This document shows, one piece after another, positions 48,917 to 57,872 of a stretch of 64,000 bases of DNA. Source of the stretch: Deltaproteobacteria bacterium (lineage in GTDB: Bacteria; Myxococcota_A; Polyangia; Polyangiales; Houyiibacteriaceae); the NCBI GenBank assembly GCA_017644045.1, contig JAEPMI010000008.1:372001-436000 (forward strand), written 5' to 3'. The notes beneath the pieces were generated by a model, which was not told where the DNA came from, searched no databases, and saw only the letters and a list, made by a program, of their open reading frames with translations. The position numbers and the translations under genes are program-made. The number at the start of each line of letters is the position of its first letter. Position 1 is the first letter of the stretch.

Positions 48917-50416
48917 ATGATGCTCCCGATGCGGGACACGTGGAAAGCTGCACGCGTCGGCCTCCTGGTCGTGGGAGGGCTGATCGCGATCTTTCTCGTG
49001 TACCAATTCGTCGACGAGCGCTCGGACTCCGGCGACGGCCTGAACGTCTACGCGCTCTTCGACGACGCGCAGGGGCTAATCGAGAAAAGTCGGGTAGTTA
49101 TCGCCGGCATCCCGGTGGGCTACATCGACCGGATCTCGCTCGAGGGTGATCAAGCCCGAGTGGACATTCACATCGATGACGGAGTCGCGCTCTTCGACGA
49201 CGCCGCGGTCGCGATGAAGCAGGTGTCGTTGCTCGGCGAGCAGGTCTTGGTGATCAACCCTGGTACGCAGACCCGCGAGCCGATGGTCGACGGCGATCGG
49301 CTTCGAGTGATCAGCGAGGCGGTCGGGACGGACGACATTCTCCACACGGTCCAGGAGGTCGCCGAGAACGTCCGGCAGGTCACCGAGCAGCTCGCCCGCA
49401 GCTTCGGCACGGACGAAGCCGGCGACCGGATGGAGAACGCGCTCCAGAACCTCTCCGAGGCGCTCGAGGGCGTGAACCGGACGATCCAGACCAACGAGGA
49501 GGTCGTCCAGCGGACCCTCGCGAACATCGAGGAGACCACCAGCGCCGGCGGCCCGGCCCTCGTCGCGGCCCTCGAGAACATCCAGCAGACCACCGAGCAG
49601 GTCCGCGACATCATGGACCGCCGGGGACCGGACATCGAGCGCGGGGTGGGCGAGGTCGACGACGCGGTCGCCTCCATTCGGCGCGCGTCCGAGCAGCTCG
49701 AGGGCGTGCTCTCCGACGCGCGAGTCGTGACGGACCGGACCGCTCGCGGTGAGGGCACCCTCGGCCGTCTCACTCAGGACGAGACCCTCATCGACGAGGT
49801 CGAGGGCGTGGCCGAAGGGCTCGGCGACATCGTCGGCGGCATCGGCCGGCTGCGGACGATCGTGGAGCTCCGCAGCGAGTACAACTTCCTCGCGAACAGC
49901 TTCAAGACCTACTTCTCGCTGCGACTGGCGCCGCGCGAGGGTCGCTACTTCCTGATCCAGCTCGTCGACGATCCGCGCGGCTCGCTGCGCACCACCGAGA
50001 CCGTCGTGCGCCGCAGCGGCCGTGGGCCGGAGGCGAACCAGGAGTATCAGGAGATCCGCACCGAGCGGACCGACGCGCTCCGCTTCACCATCCAGCTCGC
50101 CAAGCGCATCCGCTTCGCGACCTTCCGCTTCGGCATCATGGAGTCGACCGGTGGCCTCGGCTTCGACCTCCACCTCTTCAAGGATCGGCTGGAGATCAAC
50201 AGCGACGTCTTCGCGATCGGCATCCAGGAGTTCCCGCGGCTTCGCGTCCGCGCGGCCTTCGAGATCGTGAACAAGCTCTGGATCGTCGCGGGCGTCGACG
50301 ACGCGCTCAACGACAGCGCCGACTTCTTCATGGGCCTCCAAATCCGCTTCGACGACGAGGACCTCAAGGCCATCCTGCCCTTCACCGGTGGCTTGCTCGC
50401 CGGCAGCTCTACTTAG
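48917..50416 (+). CDS. MCE/MlaD-family protein
   Basis: The 499-residue protein has one N-terminal membrane helix (about 14-34) and an MCE domain (about 40-130, LNVYALFDDAQGLIEKSRVVIAGIPVGYIDRISL). A long helical coiled-coil segment (about 135-310) and a beta-rich C-terminal domain (about 325-490) follow. MCE proteins form hexameric rings or tubes that carry lipids across the periplasm with an ABC transporter. The MlaE and MlaF partners are not next to it. The C-terminal beta domain is typical of myxobacterial and delta-proteobacterial members. Confidence 0.88.
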   Translation: MMLPMRDTWKAARVGLLVVGGLIAIFLVYQFVDERSDSGDGLNVYALFDDAQGLIEKSRVVIAGIPVGYIDRISLEGDQARVDIHIDDGVALFDDAAVAMKQVSLLGEQVLVINPGTQTREPMVDGDRLRVISEAVGTDDILHTVQEVAENVRQVTEQLARSFGTDEAGDRMENALQNLSEALEGVNRTIQTNEEVVQRTLANIEETTSAGGPALVAALENIQQTTEQVRDIMDRRGPDIERGVGEVDDAVASIRRASEQLEGVLSDARVVTDRTARGEGTLGRLTQDETLIDEVEGVAEGLGDIVGGIGRLRTIVELRSEYNFLANSFKTYFSLRLAPREGRYFLIQLVDDPRGSLRTTETVVRRSGRGPEANQEYQEIRTERTDALRFTIQLAKRIRFATFRFGIMESTGGLGFDLHLFKDRLEINSDVFAIGIQEFPRLRVRAAFEIVNKLWIVAGVDDALNDSADFFMGLQIRFDDEDLKAILPFTGGLLAGSST

Positions 50417-50422
50417 TTTCTG

Positions 50423-50596
50423 GGGGTCTTTTGAAAAAGACCCCGGCTCGTCGCGAGTGAATCGCTCCTCGCCTCCCCAAAAAGCTGAAGATCTCGCGCG
50501 GAGCGCTCGGTGCGTCCTCGCTTTGCTCGTCCTCCAGACCGTCGGCGCTTGTTCGTCCTCCGGTCGCCACTGCGTCCTCGCTTCGCTCGTCCTCCG
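50423..50596. repeat. Dispersed intergenic repeat, copy B, with terminator hairpin
   Basis: Right after the mlaD-like stop, GGGGTCTTTT pairs with AAAAGACCCC (50423-50444), a strong terminator shape. The 23-bp core shared with 30231-30253 follows at 50448-50470, and the 18-bp shared block is at 50504-50521. A 25-bp unit beginning TGCGTCCTCGCTT occurs twice, exactly 60 bp apart (50511 and 50571), with one mismatch, and a partial unit lies between them. Confidence 0.7.
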
Positions 50597-50614
50597 TGGC
50601 TAAGCTCCGCGCAG

Positions 50615-51472
50615 ATGCGCCAAGCGATGAAGGGGGTGGCGCGCGCACCCATCGGCTTCTGGCGGGGCTTCGGCTACGCCTTCAAGGGCCTCGGGTTCGT
50701 CTTCGGGAAGCACCCGGAGCTCGCGCGCATCTGGATCTTCCCGATCTTCCTGACCTTCCTGGCGTTCATCGGGGCGGTCTGGGGGGCGTGGGAGCTCCAG
50801 GACGATCTGGTGAACCTCATCTGGGAGGACCCCACCGGCGACGGCTTCTGGGACAGCGCCGGGCGCTTCGCCCACGGCTTCCTCGAGATCATCGCCTTCC
50901 TGATGCTCCTGGTGACGAGCTTCTTCGCCGTCCTCGGGCTCTCGACGGTGCTCGCCGCACCCTTCAACGATGCGCTCAGCGAAGAGGTCGAGCACCTGGC
51001 CACCGGCCGGAAGGGGCCGCCCTTCTCCTGGGTCGCCTTCATCCGAGACATCGTCCGGACCGTGGCCCTCGAGATCATCAAGTTCATGATCTGGGCGGCC
51101 ATCATGATCCCGCTCTTCATCGCGAGCTTCGGGCTGCCCGTCTTCGGGCAGATCCTCTACTCGGTCGTCGGCTACTTCTTCACGTCCCTCTACTTCGCCA
51201 TCGACTACATCGACTGGCCGGCCGCCCGCCGGAACAAGGCGCTCTCCTACCGAACCAAGGTGCTGAGCGAGCGCTTCGCGGCCTGTTTCGGCTTCGGCAG
51301 CGGGGTCTTCATCCTGCTCTGGGTACCCTTCCTGAACCTCTTCTTCATGCCCGCGGCGGTGGCCGGCGGGACGCTCCTCTTCCTCGACCTCGAAGGCGAG
51401 GGTCCGGGGGCCGCGAAACTGGCCCTCGGCGGGGTCCCCGGCGGCCCCGGGTCGGGCATCGGCGGCGCCTGA
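50615..51472 (+). CDS. EI24/CysZ-like membrane protein
   Basis: The 285-residue protein has four to six membrane segments and the EI24-domain pattern: FWRGFGYAFKGLGFVFGKHPELARIWIFPIF at the N-terminus, LLVTSFFAVLGLSTVLAAPFNDALSEEVEHLATG, and a late DWPAARRNKALSYRTKVLSERFAACFGFGSGVFILLWVPFLNLFFMPAAVAGGTLL region. CysZ members move sulfate, but many bacterial EI24 proteins are uncharacterised. The ATG at 50615 is the first after the repeat; the ATG at 50627 is an alternative. Confidence 0.82.
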   Translation: MRQAMKGVARAPIGFWRGFGYAFKGLGFVFGKHPELARIWIFPIFLTFLAFIGAVWGAWELQDDLVNLIWEDPTGDGFWDSAGRFAHGFLEIIAFLMLLVTSFFAVLGLSTVLAAPFNDALSEEVEHLATGRKGPPFSWVAFIRDIVRTVALEIIKFMIWAAIMIPLFIASFGLPVFGQILYSVVGYFFTSLYFAIDYIDWPAARRNKALSYRTKVLSERFAACFGFGSGVFILLWVPFLNLFFMPAAVAGGTLLFLDLEGEGPGAAKLALGGVPGGPGSGIGGA

Positions 51473-51524
51473 ACGGCCCTTTCGGCCCTGGAAAATTTGA
51501 ATCCTTTCGGGTGGTCCCCCGTCC

Positions 51525-51554
51525 TTGTGAGTCGCGAGGGCGCCGGTGTATGTT
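51525..51554 (+). promoter_or_regulatory. Predicted sigma-70-like promoter
   Basis: TTGTGA (51525-51530) and TATGTT (51549-51554) are separated by 18 bp, about 45 bp before the start of the exported protein gene. An AT-rich stretch (GAAAATTTGAAT) lies 20 bp further upstream and could serve as an UP element. Confidence 0.4.
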
Positions 51555-51597
51555 GCGGTCGCCCTGCCAAAAGGGACGGAAATCGGTGGAGGAGCCC

Positions 51598-52512
51598 ATG
51601 GCCCACAGGATGATGAAGCGAGCGATCGTCGGGATGCTCATGTCGGCTTTCGTGGTCGGCGGCACGCTGGCCCTCGCCACGAGTGACGCGGACGCTCAGC
51701 GCCGCGGACGCCGCGGACGCCGCGGTCAGCAGCAACAGCGCGCCCCGCAGGCGCCCCACAGCGACGCCATCGCGCCCTACCTCGGGCAGGTGCAGTGGGG
51801 CTGGAGCCGGGACCAGCTGGTCGAGTACTACACCACGAAGATCCGGGCGGACTACCAGGAGCGGATCCGCAAGGCCCACAACCACACGGACCAGGATCGG
51901 CTCGTTCACGAGCGGAACCGGGACGTGCAGCGCCTTCGCCGGAACGTGGTCCGGTTCAACGGCCGGACCACCGGCTACGACTCGGGCTTCCTCAAGGACG
52001 AGTTCACCCACAACAACCACGAGGAGATGATTCGCGTCCGCGGGGACAACGCCGACGACTACTTCTTCTTCATCGATGGGAAGCTCTGGAAGTGGTACCA
52101 CGCGTTCGACGCGTCGGTGTTCTCGGGCGCGGACTGGGACACCTTCAAGACGGCGCTCGCGCGACGCTTCGGCGAAGGCCTCGAGCGCACCGCCAAGCTC
52201 CACGAGCACGCCGAGGAGCGCACCTGGGTCGAGTGGCAGGACGAGAACACGCGCGCTCGCGCGCTCGACAACACGACCTTCTACGGCTTCTACTGCCTCG
52301 TCTTCGAGTCCAAGGAGACGCTCGCGCAGCTCGATCAGCTGCGGAGCAACACCACCCGTCGGCGCGGTGACGACGGCCACGCGCTCGTGAACGCCGTCAC
52401 CGGCGAGCGCGAGGACGAGGGTGAGAACGCCGACCGGGACGAGCACGCCGACATCGTCGACCGCATCACCGGCAACAACCGGCGGCGCCGGCAGGCCCCC
52501 AGCGACGACTGA
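51598..52512 (+). CDS. Exported basic/acidic protein, hypothetical
   Basis: The 304-residue protein has a Sec signal peptide (ending near SDADA) followed by RRGRRGRRG from three 9-bp tandem repeats and a Gln run. The main domain (about 55-265) is aromatic-rich with VQWGWSRDQLVEYYTTKIRADYQERIRKA, DYFFFIDGKLWKWYHAFDA and FYGFYCLVFESKETL, and the C-terminus is acidic then basic. A GGAGGAG site lies 5 bases before the ATG. No family was recognised; it appears to be a periplasmic globular protein. Confidence 0.7.
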   Translation: MAHRMMKRAIVGMLMSAFVVGGTLALATSDADAQRRGRRGRRGQQQQRAPQAPHSDAIAPYLGQVQWGWSRDQLVEYYTTKIRADYQERIRKAHNHTDQDRLVHERNRDVQRLRRNVVRFNGRTTGYDSGFLKDEFTHNNHEEMIRVRGDNADDYFFFIDGKLWKWYHAFDASVFSGADWDTFKTALARRFGEGLERTAKLHEHAEERTWVEWQDENTRARALDNTTFYGFYCLVFESKETLAQLDQLRSNTTRRRGDDGHALVNAVTGEREDEGENADRDEHADIVDRITGNNRRRRQAPSDD

Positions 52513-52530
52513 TTCGCCCGGGCCGGCTCG

Positions 52531-53382
52531 CTACCGGCTCGCGATGCGCTCGAGACGCTGCACCGTGTCCGGTTCCGGAGGCGGTCGCAGCGTTTTTCGT
52601 TCCGTCGACGCCCACTGGGCGAACTCGCCCAGCACGATCGCCAGGTCCGGGAGTGTCTTGAGGTCGAGCCCTTCGAGCTGACCGAGCAGCGAGTCGTTGG
52701 GGAAGAGCCGCTGCTGACGGTGCACGTTGAGCGCCCAGTGCACCCACTCGACACCGCCGCCCTGGCCAGCGAGCTGGAGGGCGAACCCGGAGATGTGCGC
52801 CAGCTGCTCCGGGTCGATGCCCTCGCTCGCGGTCAGGCGCTCGTCGACCTCACGCGCGGCGCGGCGCATCAGCCGGACGGCTTCGCTCGTGCGGCCCGTA
52901 GCGAGCGCACGCTCGATGACCTCTCCGAGGAGCTGGAACGTCCAGGTTCGGCGCGGCTCCACCAGCAGGCCACTCATGGTGTCTTCATCGCGCGCGGGGG
53001 CGCCGCAGTGCGGACAGGCCTTCGCCTTCTCCGGGTAGGGCGTGGAGCATGCGTGGCAGACCGTCATGAAGCCGGTCGTCCGCGCTTCGCGACGGTGCTT
53101 CGCCGCCTGATAGAAGACGAGCTCTTGCGTGCCGAGCCGTACGCGATCGCCGTGCGCGAGCTCCGCCGGGCCAGCGATCTTCTCGCCGTTGATCCGTACG
53201 CCGTTCCGGCTGCCGAGATCCTCGATGGTCGGCTTGTCGTCGTTGACCATGATCTTCGCGTGCTGTCGCGAGACCAGCGGGTCTTCGATGGTGATGTGGC
53301 ACTCCGGGCTGCGCCCGATGATCACCTCGGGTCCTCGGAGATCGAACTCCTGCAGGAGGAATCTCAGGCGATAGCGAGCCAC
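52531..53382 (-). CDS. FHA/zinc-ribbon protein 1
   Basis: The 283-residue protein has an N-terminal FHA domain (about 1-95, EVIIGRSPECHITIEDPLVSRQHAKI and LGSRNGVRINGEKI). A C4 zinc ribbon follows (about 108-128, CHACSTPYPEKAKACPHCG), then a helical C-terminal domain. FHA domains bind phosphothreonine, so it is a likely effector of the Ser/Thr kinases. It is a same-length paralogue of the next gene upstream, 84 bp away. A TATGAT hexamer ends 6 bases before the ATG. Confidence 0.9.
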   Translation of the reverse strand: MARYRLRFLLQEFDLRGPEVIIGRSPECHITIEDPLVSRQHAKIMVNDDKPTIEDLGSRNGVRINGEKIAGPAELAHGDRVRLGTQELVFYQAAKHRREARTTGFMTVCHACSTPYPEKAKACPHCGAPARDEDTMSGLLVEPRRTWTFQLLGEVIERALATGRTSEAVRLMRRAAREVDERLTASEGIDPEQLAHISGFALQLAGQGGGVEWVHWALNVHRQQRLFPNDSLLGQLEGLDLKTLPDLAIVLGEFAQWASTERKTLRPPPEPDTVQRLERIASR

Positions 53383-53388
53383 GGCCGA

Positions 53389-53414
53389 ATCATATCGGAA
53401 AAATCCGTTATGAT
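53389..53414 (-). promoter_or_regulatory. Inverted repeat at a possible leaderless promoter
   Basis: ATCATATCGG and CCGTTATGAT form a near-perfect 10-bp inverted repeat around AAAAAT. On the reverse strand it gives TATGAT ending only 6 bases before the FHA1 start codon, which would put transcription initiation at the ATG. No convincing -35 box is visible. An operator or a terminator for the upstream gene are alternatives. Confidence 0.35.
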
Positions 53415-53466
53415 GTTCGATTCACGCATCCGCAGAAAGGCCCCGGTCGGGTCGGCTCGAAGTGGG

Positions 53467-54318
53467 CTAAGCGCGAATGACCCGTTCCAGCCCTTCGAGG
53501 CGGCGGAGCAGGAAGCGTTCGGCGGGGGCGAGGACCTTCGCCTGGAGCACGTCCAGGTAGGCGCGCAGCGGCTTGGGGTTGGTGTACCGGGACTTCCGGA
53601 CCAGCTCGTGGAGCCGGTCCAGGGTCTTGCTGTCCATGACCCGCTCGGTGGCGCCGTGGACTTCGAAGACCCAGTCGATCCACCGGGTCGCCTTCGGTCC
53701 GTTCGCGAGGCGTAGGGCGTAGCCGATGCCCTCGAGCAGCGCGCCCTCGTCGAGGGTGCCGGTGCCCGTGGCGGAGGCCATCAGCTTCTCCATGGCTGGC
53801 TGGAGCACCCGCTCGGCTTCCTCGTAGCGGTTCATCGCCAGGGCCTTCTCCGCGATGCCGCCGAGGAGATGGAAGGTCGAGATCTCTCCTGGAGAGGTCG
53901 CCGCGGGCATGCTCTGCATCGTGGCGCGGCCACCGAGCGGCGCATGGCAGCGGACACACTCGCTGCTGGTCGTGTCGTTCAGCGCCCCGCAGTGCCCACA
54001 GGTCTCCATCTGCAGCGTGGCCGCCTGGTGGGTGTGGCCACTGCGAACCACGACCATCTCCTGCGAGCCGATGCTGATGCGGTCCAGGTGCTTCAGCGGG
54101 GTGGCTCCCTCGACCTTCTTGCCGTTGACGGAGACGCCGTTGCGGCTGCCGAGGTCCTCGACCTCGATCGAGTCGTCCTTCACCCGCAAGACGGCGTGGC
54201 GGCGCGACACCAACCCGTCATCGAGGGCGAGATGGCAGCTCGACGACCGCCCGATGAAGAATTCACCGGGAGCCACTTCGAGGTCGGTCGATCGATACCG
54301 GAGCCGAAATCGCGCCAC
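53467..54318 (-). CDS. FHA/zinc-ribbon protein 2
   Basis: This paralogue of FHA protein 1 has the same length (283) and order: FHA domain (about 1-95, EFFIGRSSSCHLALDDGLVSRRHAVL and LGSRNGVSVNGKKV), C4 ribbon (CGHCGALNDTTSSECVRCH near 112-130) and a helical C-terminal domain. The two differ widely outside the motifs, so the duplication is old. No kinase gene is adjacent. Confidence 0.9.
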   Translation of the reverse strand: MARFRLRYRSTDLEVAPGEFFIGRSSSCHLALDDGLVSRRHAVLRVKDDSIEVEDLGSRNGVSVNGKKVEGATPLKHLDRISIGSQEMVVVRSGHTHQAATLQMETCGHCGALNDTTSSECVRCHAPLGGRATMQSMPAATSPGEISTFHLLGGIAEKALAMNRYEEAERVLQPAMEKLMASATGTGTLDEGALLEGIGYALRLANGPKATRWIDWVFEVHGATERVMDSKTLDRLHELVRKSRYTNPKPLRAYLDVLQAKVLAPAERFLLRRLEGLERVIRA

Positions 54319-54359
54319 GGGCTCCAGAACGTATCAGATCGAGTGGCCCAGAAGCGACA

Positions 54360-54388
54360 AAGGCGTGCCCCCGATGGGAGCACGCCTT
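54360..54388 (-). terminator. Hairpin between FHA2 and the next gene
   Basis: A 9-bp stem (AAGGCGTGC/GCACGCCTT) with an 11-base loop is followed on the reverse strand by TTTGTC. It lies 24 bp past the stop of the gene at 54412-55629 and before FHA2, so it probably ends that transcript. Confidence 0.5.
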
Positions 54389-54411
54389 CGCAGCGGGGGC
54401 TCTCGCCTTCG

Positions 54412-55629
54412 TCAGAAGGTGAAGAGCTCCTCGTTCGACGCGATCTGACCGAGGCTCGTCTCGAGACGACCCTGGACCTCGACCGCCGCCTGGATCTCGG
54501 TGTTGAGCTGACCGAGCTGGTGGACGTAGTCCGCGAAGAGGCTCGCCTGCTCGCCGAGGACACCCATCGACTGCTGGTTGTTGATGAGGATGACGTACTG
54601 CTCGGGCTCCTCGCTGAGGTCCTGGCCCGTGTAGAGCGTCTTCTCGACGTGCTGACGAGCGGTGCGGCGAGCGCGGACCTGGACGGCGCCCTCGCTGCCC
54701 TCCGGGATGGTGATGAAGCCGAGCGAGCACTGGAAGCGGTTGTCGGCCACCTGCGGGATGCAGCCGATCATCTGGCCGGCGTTCTGGGCGCTCTCGGCGG
54801 CCTCGTTCAGCTGGGCCCGCCGCTCGTCGCCGCTGGTCATGCCGCTGACCCGGGCGATGTGGTCCCAGATCACGTTGACCTTGTTGTAGTAGTCGAAGAG
54901 CGCGTCGACGGTCTGCGGCTCGAAGAGCGAGTAGTGCTTCCGAGCGAAGGTGCCGGCGGTGAAGGGCTTCTCGATCCGGTTGATGGCCTCCATCGCGTCG
55001 TAGTCGACGGCGGCGGGCTCGCCGGGGCCGCCACGGGCGGCTTCCACCGCGGTACGGACCTGGGCCTGGACCTCGTTCAGCTTGTCGCTCGCCTCCTGAA
55101 CGGCCTCGTAGAGGGCCTTACCGTCGCGAACGGCGGTGTTGTGGAGCGACCGACGGTCGTTCAGGCCGCCGACGAAGTAGCCGAGCAGCAGACCGAGGGC
55201 GACGCCGAGGCCCAGGAGAATGAAGGTCTTGCCCTTCTTCTCCCGGCCGACCTCGCTGTCCGCGACCGCGCTGTCGTCCAGGACGAGCCGGACTTCCTTG
55301 GGGCCGGCGCTCGGCTGCGCGGGTGAGCTGGCGAAGGGATCGGCCGCGGCGGCGGCAGCGGCCTTCTTGGCTTCCTCGGCCTTCTTGCCGAAGGGAGGCG
55401 CGACCAGACCGCCAGGGGCACCGGGGCCACCGCTGGGCGGGGGGACCACTCCGCCACCAGGCGGGGGAACGACACCACCGCCGCCTCCACCGCTCGGAGC
55501 GGCGGGCTTGGCACCGGCTGCACCGGGCGGCGCGACGACCGCGCCCTTGCCCGTGTTGGGGGCGATGGTGCGCCCGAGGCGCGCCTTCAGGTCCTTGATC
55601 TTCTTGGGCTTCTTCGGCTTGTCGGCCAT
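54412..55629 (-). CDS. Membrane protein with low-complexity cytoplasmic head and helical outer domain
   Basis: The 405-residue protein begins with Lys-rich MADKPKKPKKIKDLKARLGR, then a long Gly/Pro/Ala segment (about 20-110). One membrane helix follows (about 133-155, GKTFILLGLGVALGLLLGYFVGG), and then a mostly helical periplasmic domain with two cysteines. The basic start followed by a Pro/Gly linker resembles the cytoplasmic tail of proteins gathered by other factors. It has no FHA domain itself, although it precedes two FHA genes on the same strand. The upstream 227-bp divergent gap contains GTGACC-N5-GGTCAC (55642-55658). Confidence 0.75.
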   Translation of the reverse strand: MADKPKKPKKIKDLKARLGRTIAPNTGKGAVVAPPGAAGAKPAAPSGGGGGGVVPPPGGGVVPPPSGGPGAPGGLVAPPFGKKAEEAKKAAAAAAADPFASSPAQPSAGPKEVRLVLDDSAVADSEVGREKKGKTFILLGLGVALGLLLGYFVGGLNDRRSLHNTAVRDGKALYEAVQEASDKLNEVQAQVRTAVEAARGGPGEPAAVDYDAMEAINRIEKPFTAGTFARKHYSLFEPQTVDALFDYYNKVNVIWDHIARVSGMTSGDERRAQLNEAAESAQNAGQMIGCIPQVADNRFQCSLGFITIPEGSEGAVQVRARRTARQHVEKTLYTGQDLSEEPEQYVILINNQQSMGVLGEQASLFADYVHQLGQLNTEIQAAVEVQGRLETSLGQIASNEELFTF

Positions 55630-55874
55630 CTTCCTCGTCCCGTGACCGTCGAGGTCACCGGTTCTCGAGCGACGCTCCACTCCCGTGAACTGCTCCGGGG
55701 GTTTCGTGTCGCATCAGCGCATCGCGCGCGTAGGGGTCTACAGCGGGCCGCGAATCTACTTGCGGCCATTCTGAGGTGTCAAGGCAGCTGACGCACCCCG
55801 ACGCTCGATCCGCCCTTCGGAATCCGTGAGATTCGGCTCTGGCCCATGGCCCCGGCTTGGGTCACCCTCGGCCC

Positions 55875-56753
55875 GTGAAGCCGATCCAGGTCCAAGAGCA
55901 CCGCTTCCCCTCCTTCGACGAGACGGAGATCGCGTACCACGCCGCCGGTGAGGGGGCGCCGATCCTCCTGTGCAACGGGCTCGGCGGGAGCTGGATGGCC
56001 TGGAAGCACCAGATCCGGTACTTCCAGGAGCAGCATCGCTTCCTCTCGTGGGACTACCGGGGGCTCTATCGGAGCGGTCCCCCGCCCTCGCTCGACGCCA
56101 TGACCGTCGAGGACCAGTGCCGTGACGCCCTGGCGGTCCTGGACCACGCGGGCGAGGAGAGCGCCATCCTCTTCGGCTGGTCCATGGGGGTCCAGGTCGC
56201 CCTCGAGCTCATCCGGACCCACCCCGAGCGGGTCCGTGGGCTGGTGCTGATCAATGGCGTCGCCGGCCACCCGTGGAAGACCGTGATGAACATCGGGCTG
56301 ATGGGCGACCTGCTGCCCCCCGTCATCCGCGGCATCGGCTCGGTGCCCCGCATCGCCGAGGCGCTCACCCGTCGCGTGGTCGCCATGCCCGAGGCCGTCG
56401 GCTGGGCCAAGCGGGTCGGCCTCGCGGCCCGCACGCTCGACGAGGACATCTTCCACGAGCTGGCGGCGTCCTTCTCGGACCTCGACATGAAGCGGTACAT
56501 GCGGACGCTCGAGCTCCTCGGCGAGCACGACGCCTCGTCGATCCTCACCGAGATCGACGTCCCGACGCTCTTCATCGCGGGCGATCGCGATCTCTTCACG
56601 CCCCGCGCGGCCATGGAGAAGATGGCGCGCAACGTCCCCGGCGCGGAGCTGATGGTCGTCCCCGGCGGAACACATTACGTCGCGGTGGAGTTCCCGGAGC
56701 TGGTGAACCTCCGCATCGAGAAGCTCCTCAGGGAGCGCGGGCTGGCGGCGTGA
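55875..56753 (+). CDS. Alpha/beta-hydrolase
   Basis: This 292-residue hydrolase has the oxyanion region LLCNGLGGSWMAWKHQ, the nucleophile elbow FGWSMGVQVA, the acid in FIAGDRDLFTP and the catalytic His in PGGTHYVAVEFP. There is no signal peptide, so it is cytoplasmic. The substrate is not predictable. I favour GTG at 55875 because a TTG at 55857 is weaker. Its stop overlaps the next GTG. Confidence 0.88.
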   Translation: MKPIQVQEHRFPSFDETEIAYHAAGEGAPILLCNGLGGSWMAWKHQIRYFQEQHRFLSWDYRGLYRSGPPPSLDAMTVEDQCRDALAVLDHAGEESAILFGWSMGVQVALELIRTHPERVRGLVLINGVAGHPWKTVMNIGLMGDLLPPVIRGIGSVPRIAEALTRRVVAMPEAVGWAKRVGLAARTLDEDIFHELAASFSDLDMKRYMRTLELLGEHDASSILTEIDVPTLFIAGDRDLFTPRAAMEKMARNVPGAELMVVPGGTHYVAVEFPELVNLRIEKLLRERGLAA

Positions 56754-57268
56754 GAGCGGCGCTCGCCATCGCGCTCGTGCTCGCCGCCGGCTGCGAAGAG
56801 GACGAGCCCGAGGCGCCGGCCGCGGACATCGTCTCGGACGCGGCCGACATCCAGCGGGTGCTCGCGGACGACCTCGCGATGCTCTCGCTCGAAGAGGTCG
56901 AGACCGCCGTCGACGACGACCTGCCCGCCCGCGCCGCGGAGCTGCTCGAGCAGGGCGCGATCCCGAACGTGCGCCGTCAGCGGACCGCCATCGAAGAGCT
57001 CACGCCGGGCACCGACGACGGCCGGGCGTTGCAGACCGAGGCGCTCCAGCTGCTCGACGCGCGCATCGCGGCGCTCGAGAGCTACCGCGAGGTCCTCGCT
57101 CGAGGGCTCGTCGCCGACGACCTCGCCCTGCTGGACGCCATCCGAGCCCAGCGCCTGGCAGAGGAGGGCATCACCGGCCTCTTCGCGCGCCTGGAAGAGA
57201 TCCACCCGCTCCCCGAAGCCAGCGACGAAGACGACGTCCCCGTCCGCCGGGTGCGGCCGAATCGCTGA
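56750..57268 (+). CDS. Small acidic lipoprotein, hypothetical
   Basis: This 172-residue protein has signal [15 protein letters not shown] with the lipobox Cys at 15. The mature domain is almost entirely acidic helices, probably a coiled coil or helical bundle. The GTG start overlaps the hydrolase stop (GTGA), so the genes are translationally coupled. The function is not recognised. Confidence 0.7.
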   Translation: MRAALAIALVLAAGCEEDEPEAPAADIVSDAADIQRVLADDLAMLSLEEVETAVDDDLPARAAELLEQGAIPNVRRQRTAIEELTPGTDDGRALQTEALQLLDARIAALESYREVLARGLVADDLALLDAIRAQRLAEEGITGLFARLEEIHPLPEASDEDDVPVRRVRPNR

Positions 57269-57281
57269 GGTAGAGTCGCCC

Positions 57282-57868
<587 letters not shown>

Positions 57869-57872
<4 letters not shown>

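Noticed and set aside
50511-50595. Possible CRISPR array from two 25-bp units 60 bp apart
   Set aside because: Only two units with one mismatch and a partial third in the spacer; no cas genes. It fits the dispersed repeat family instead.
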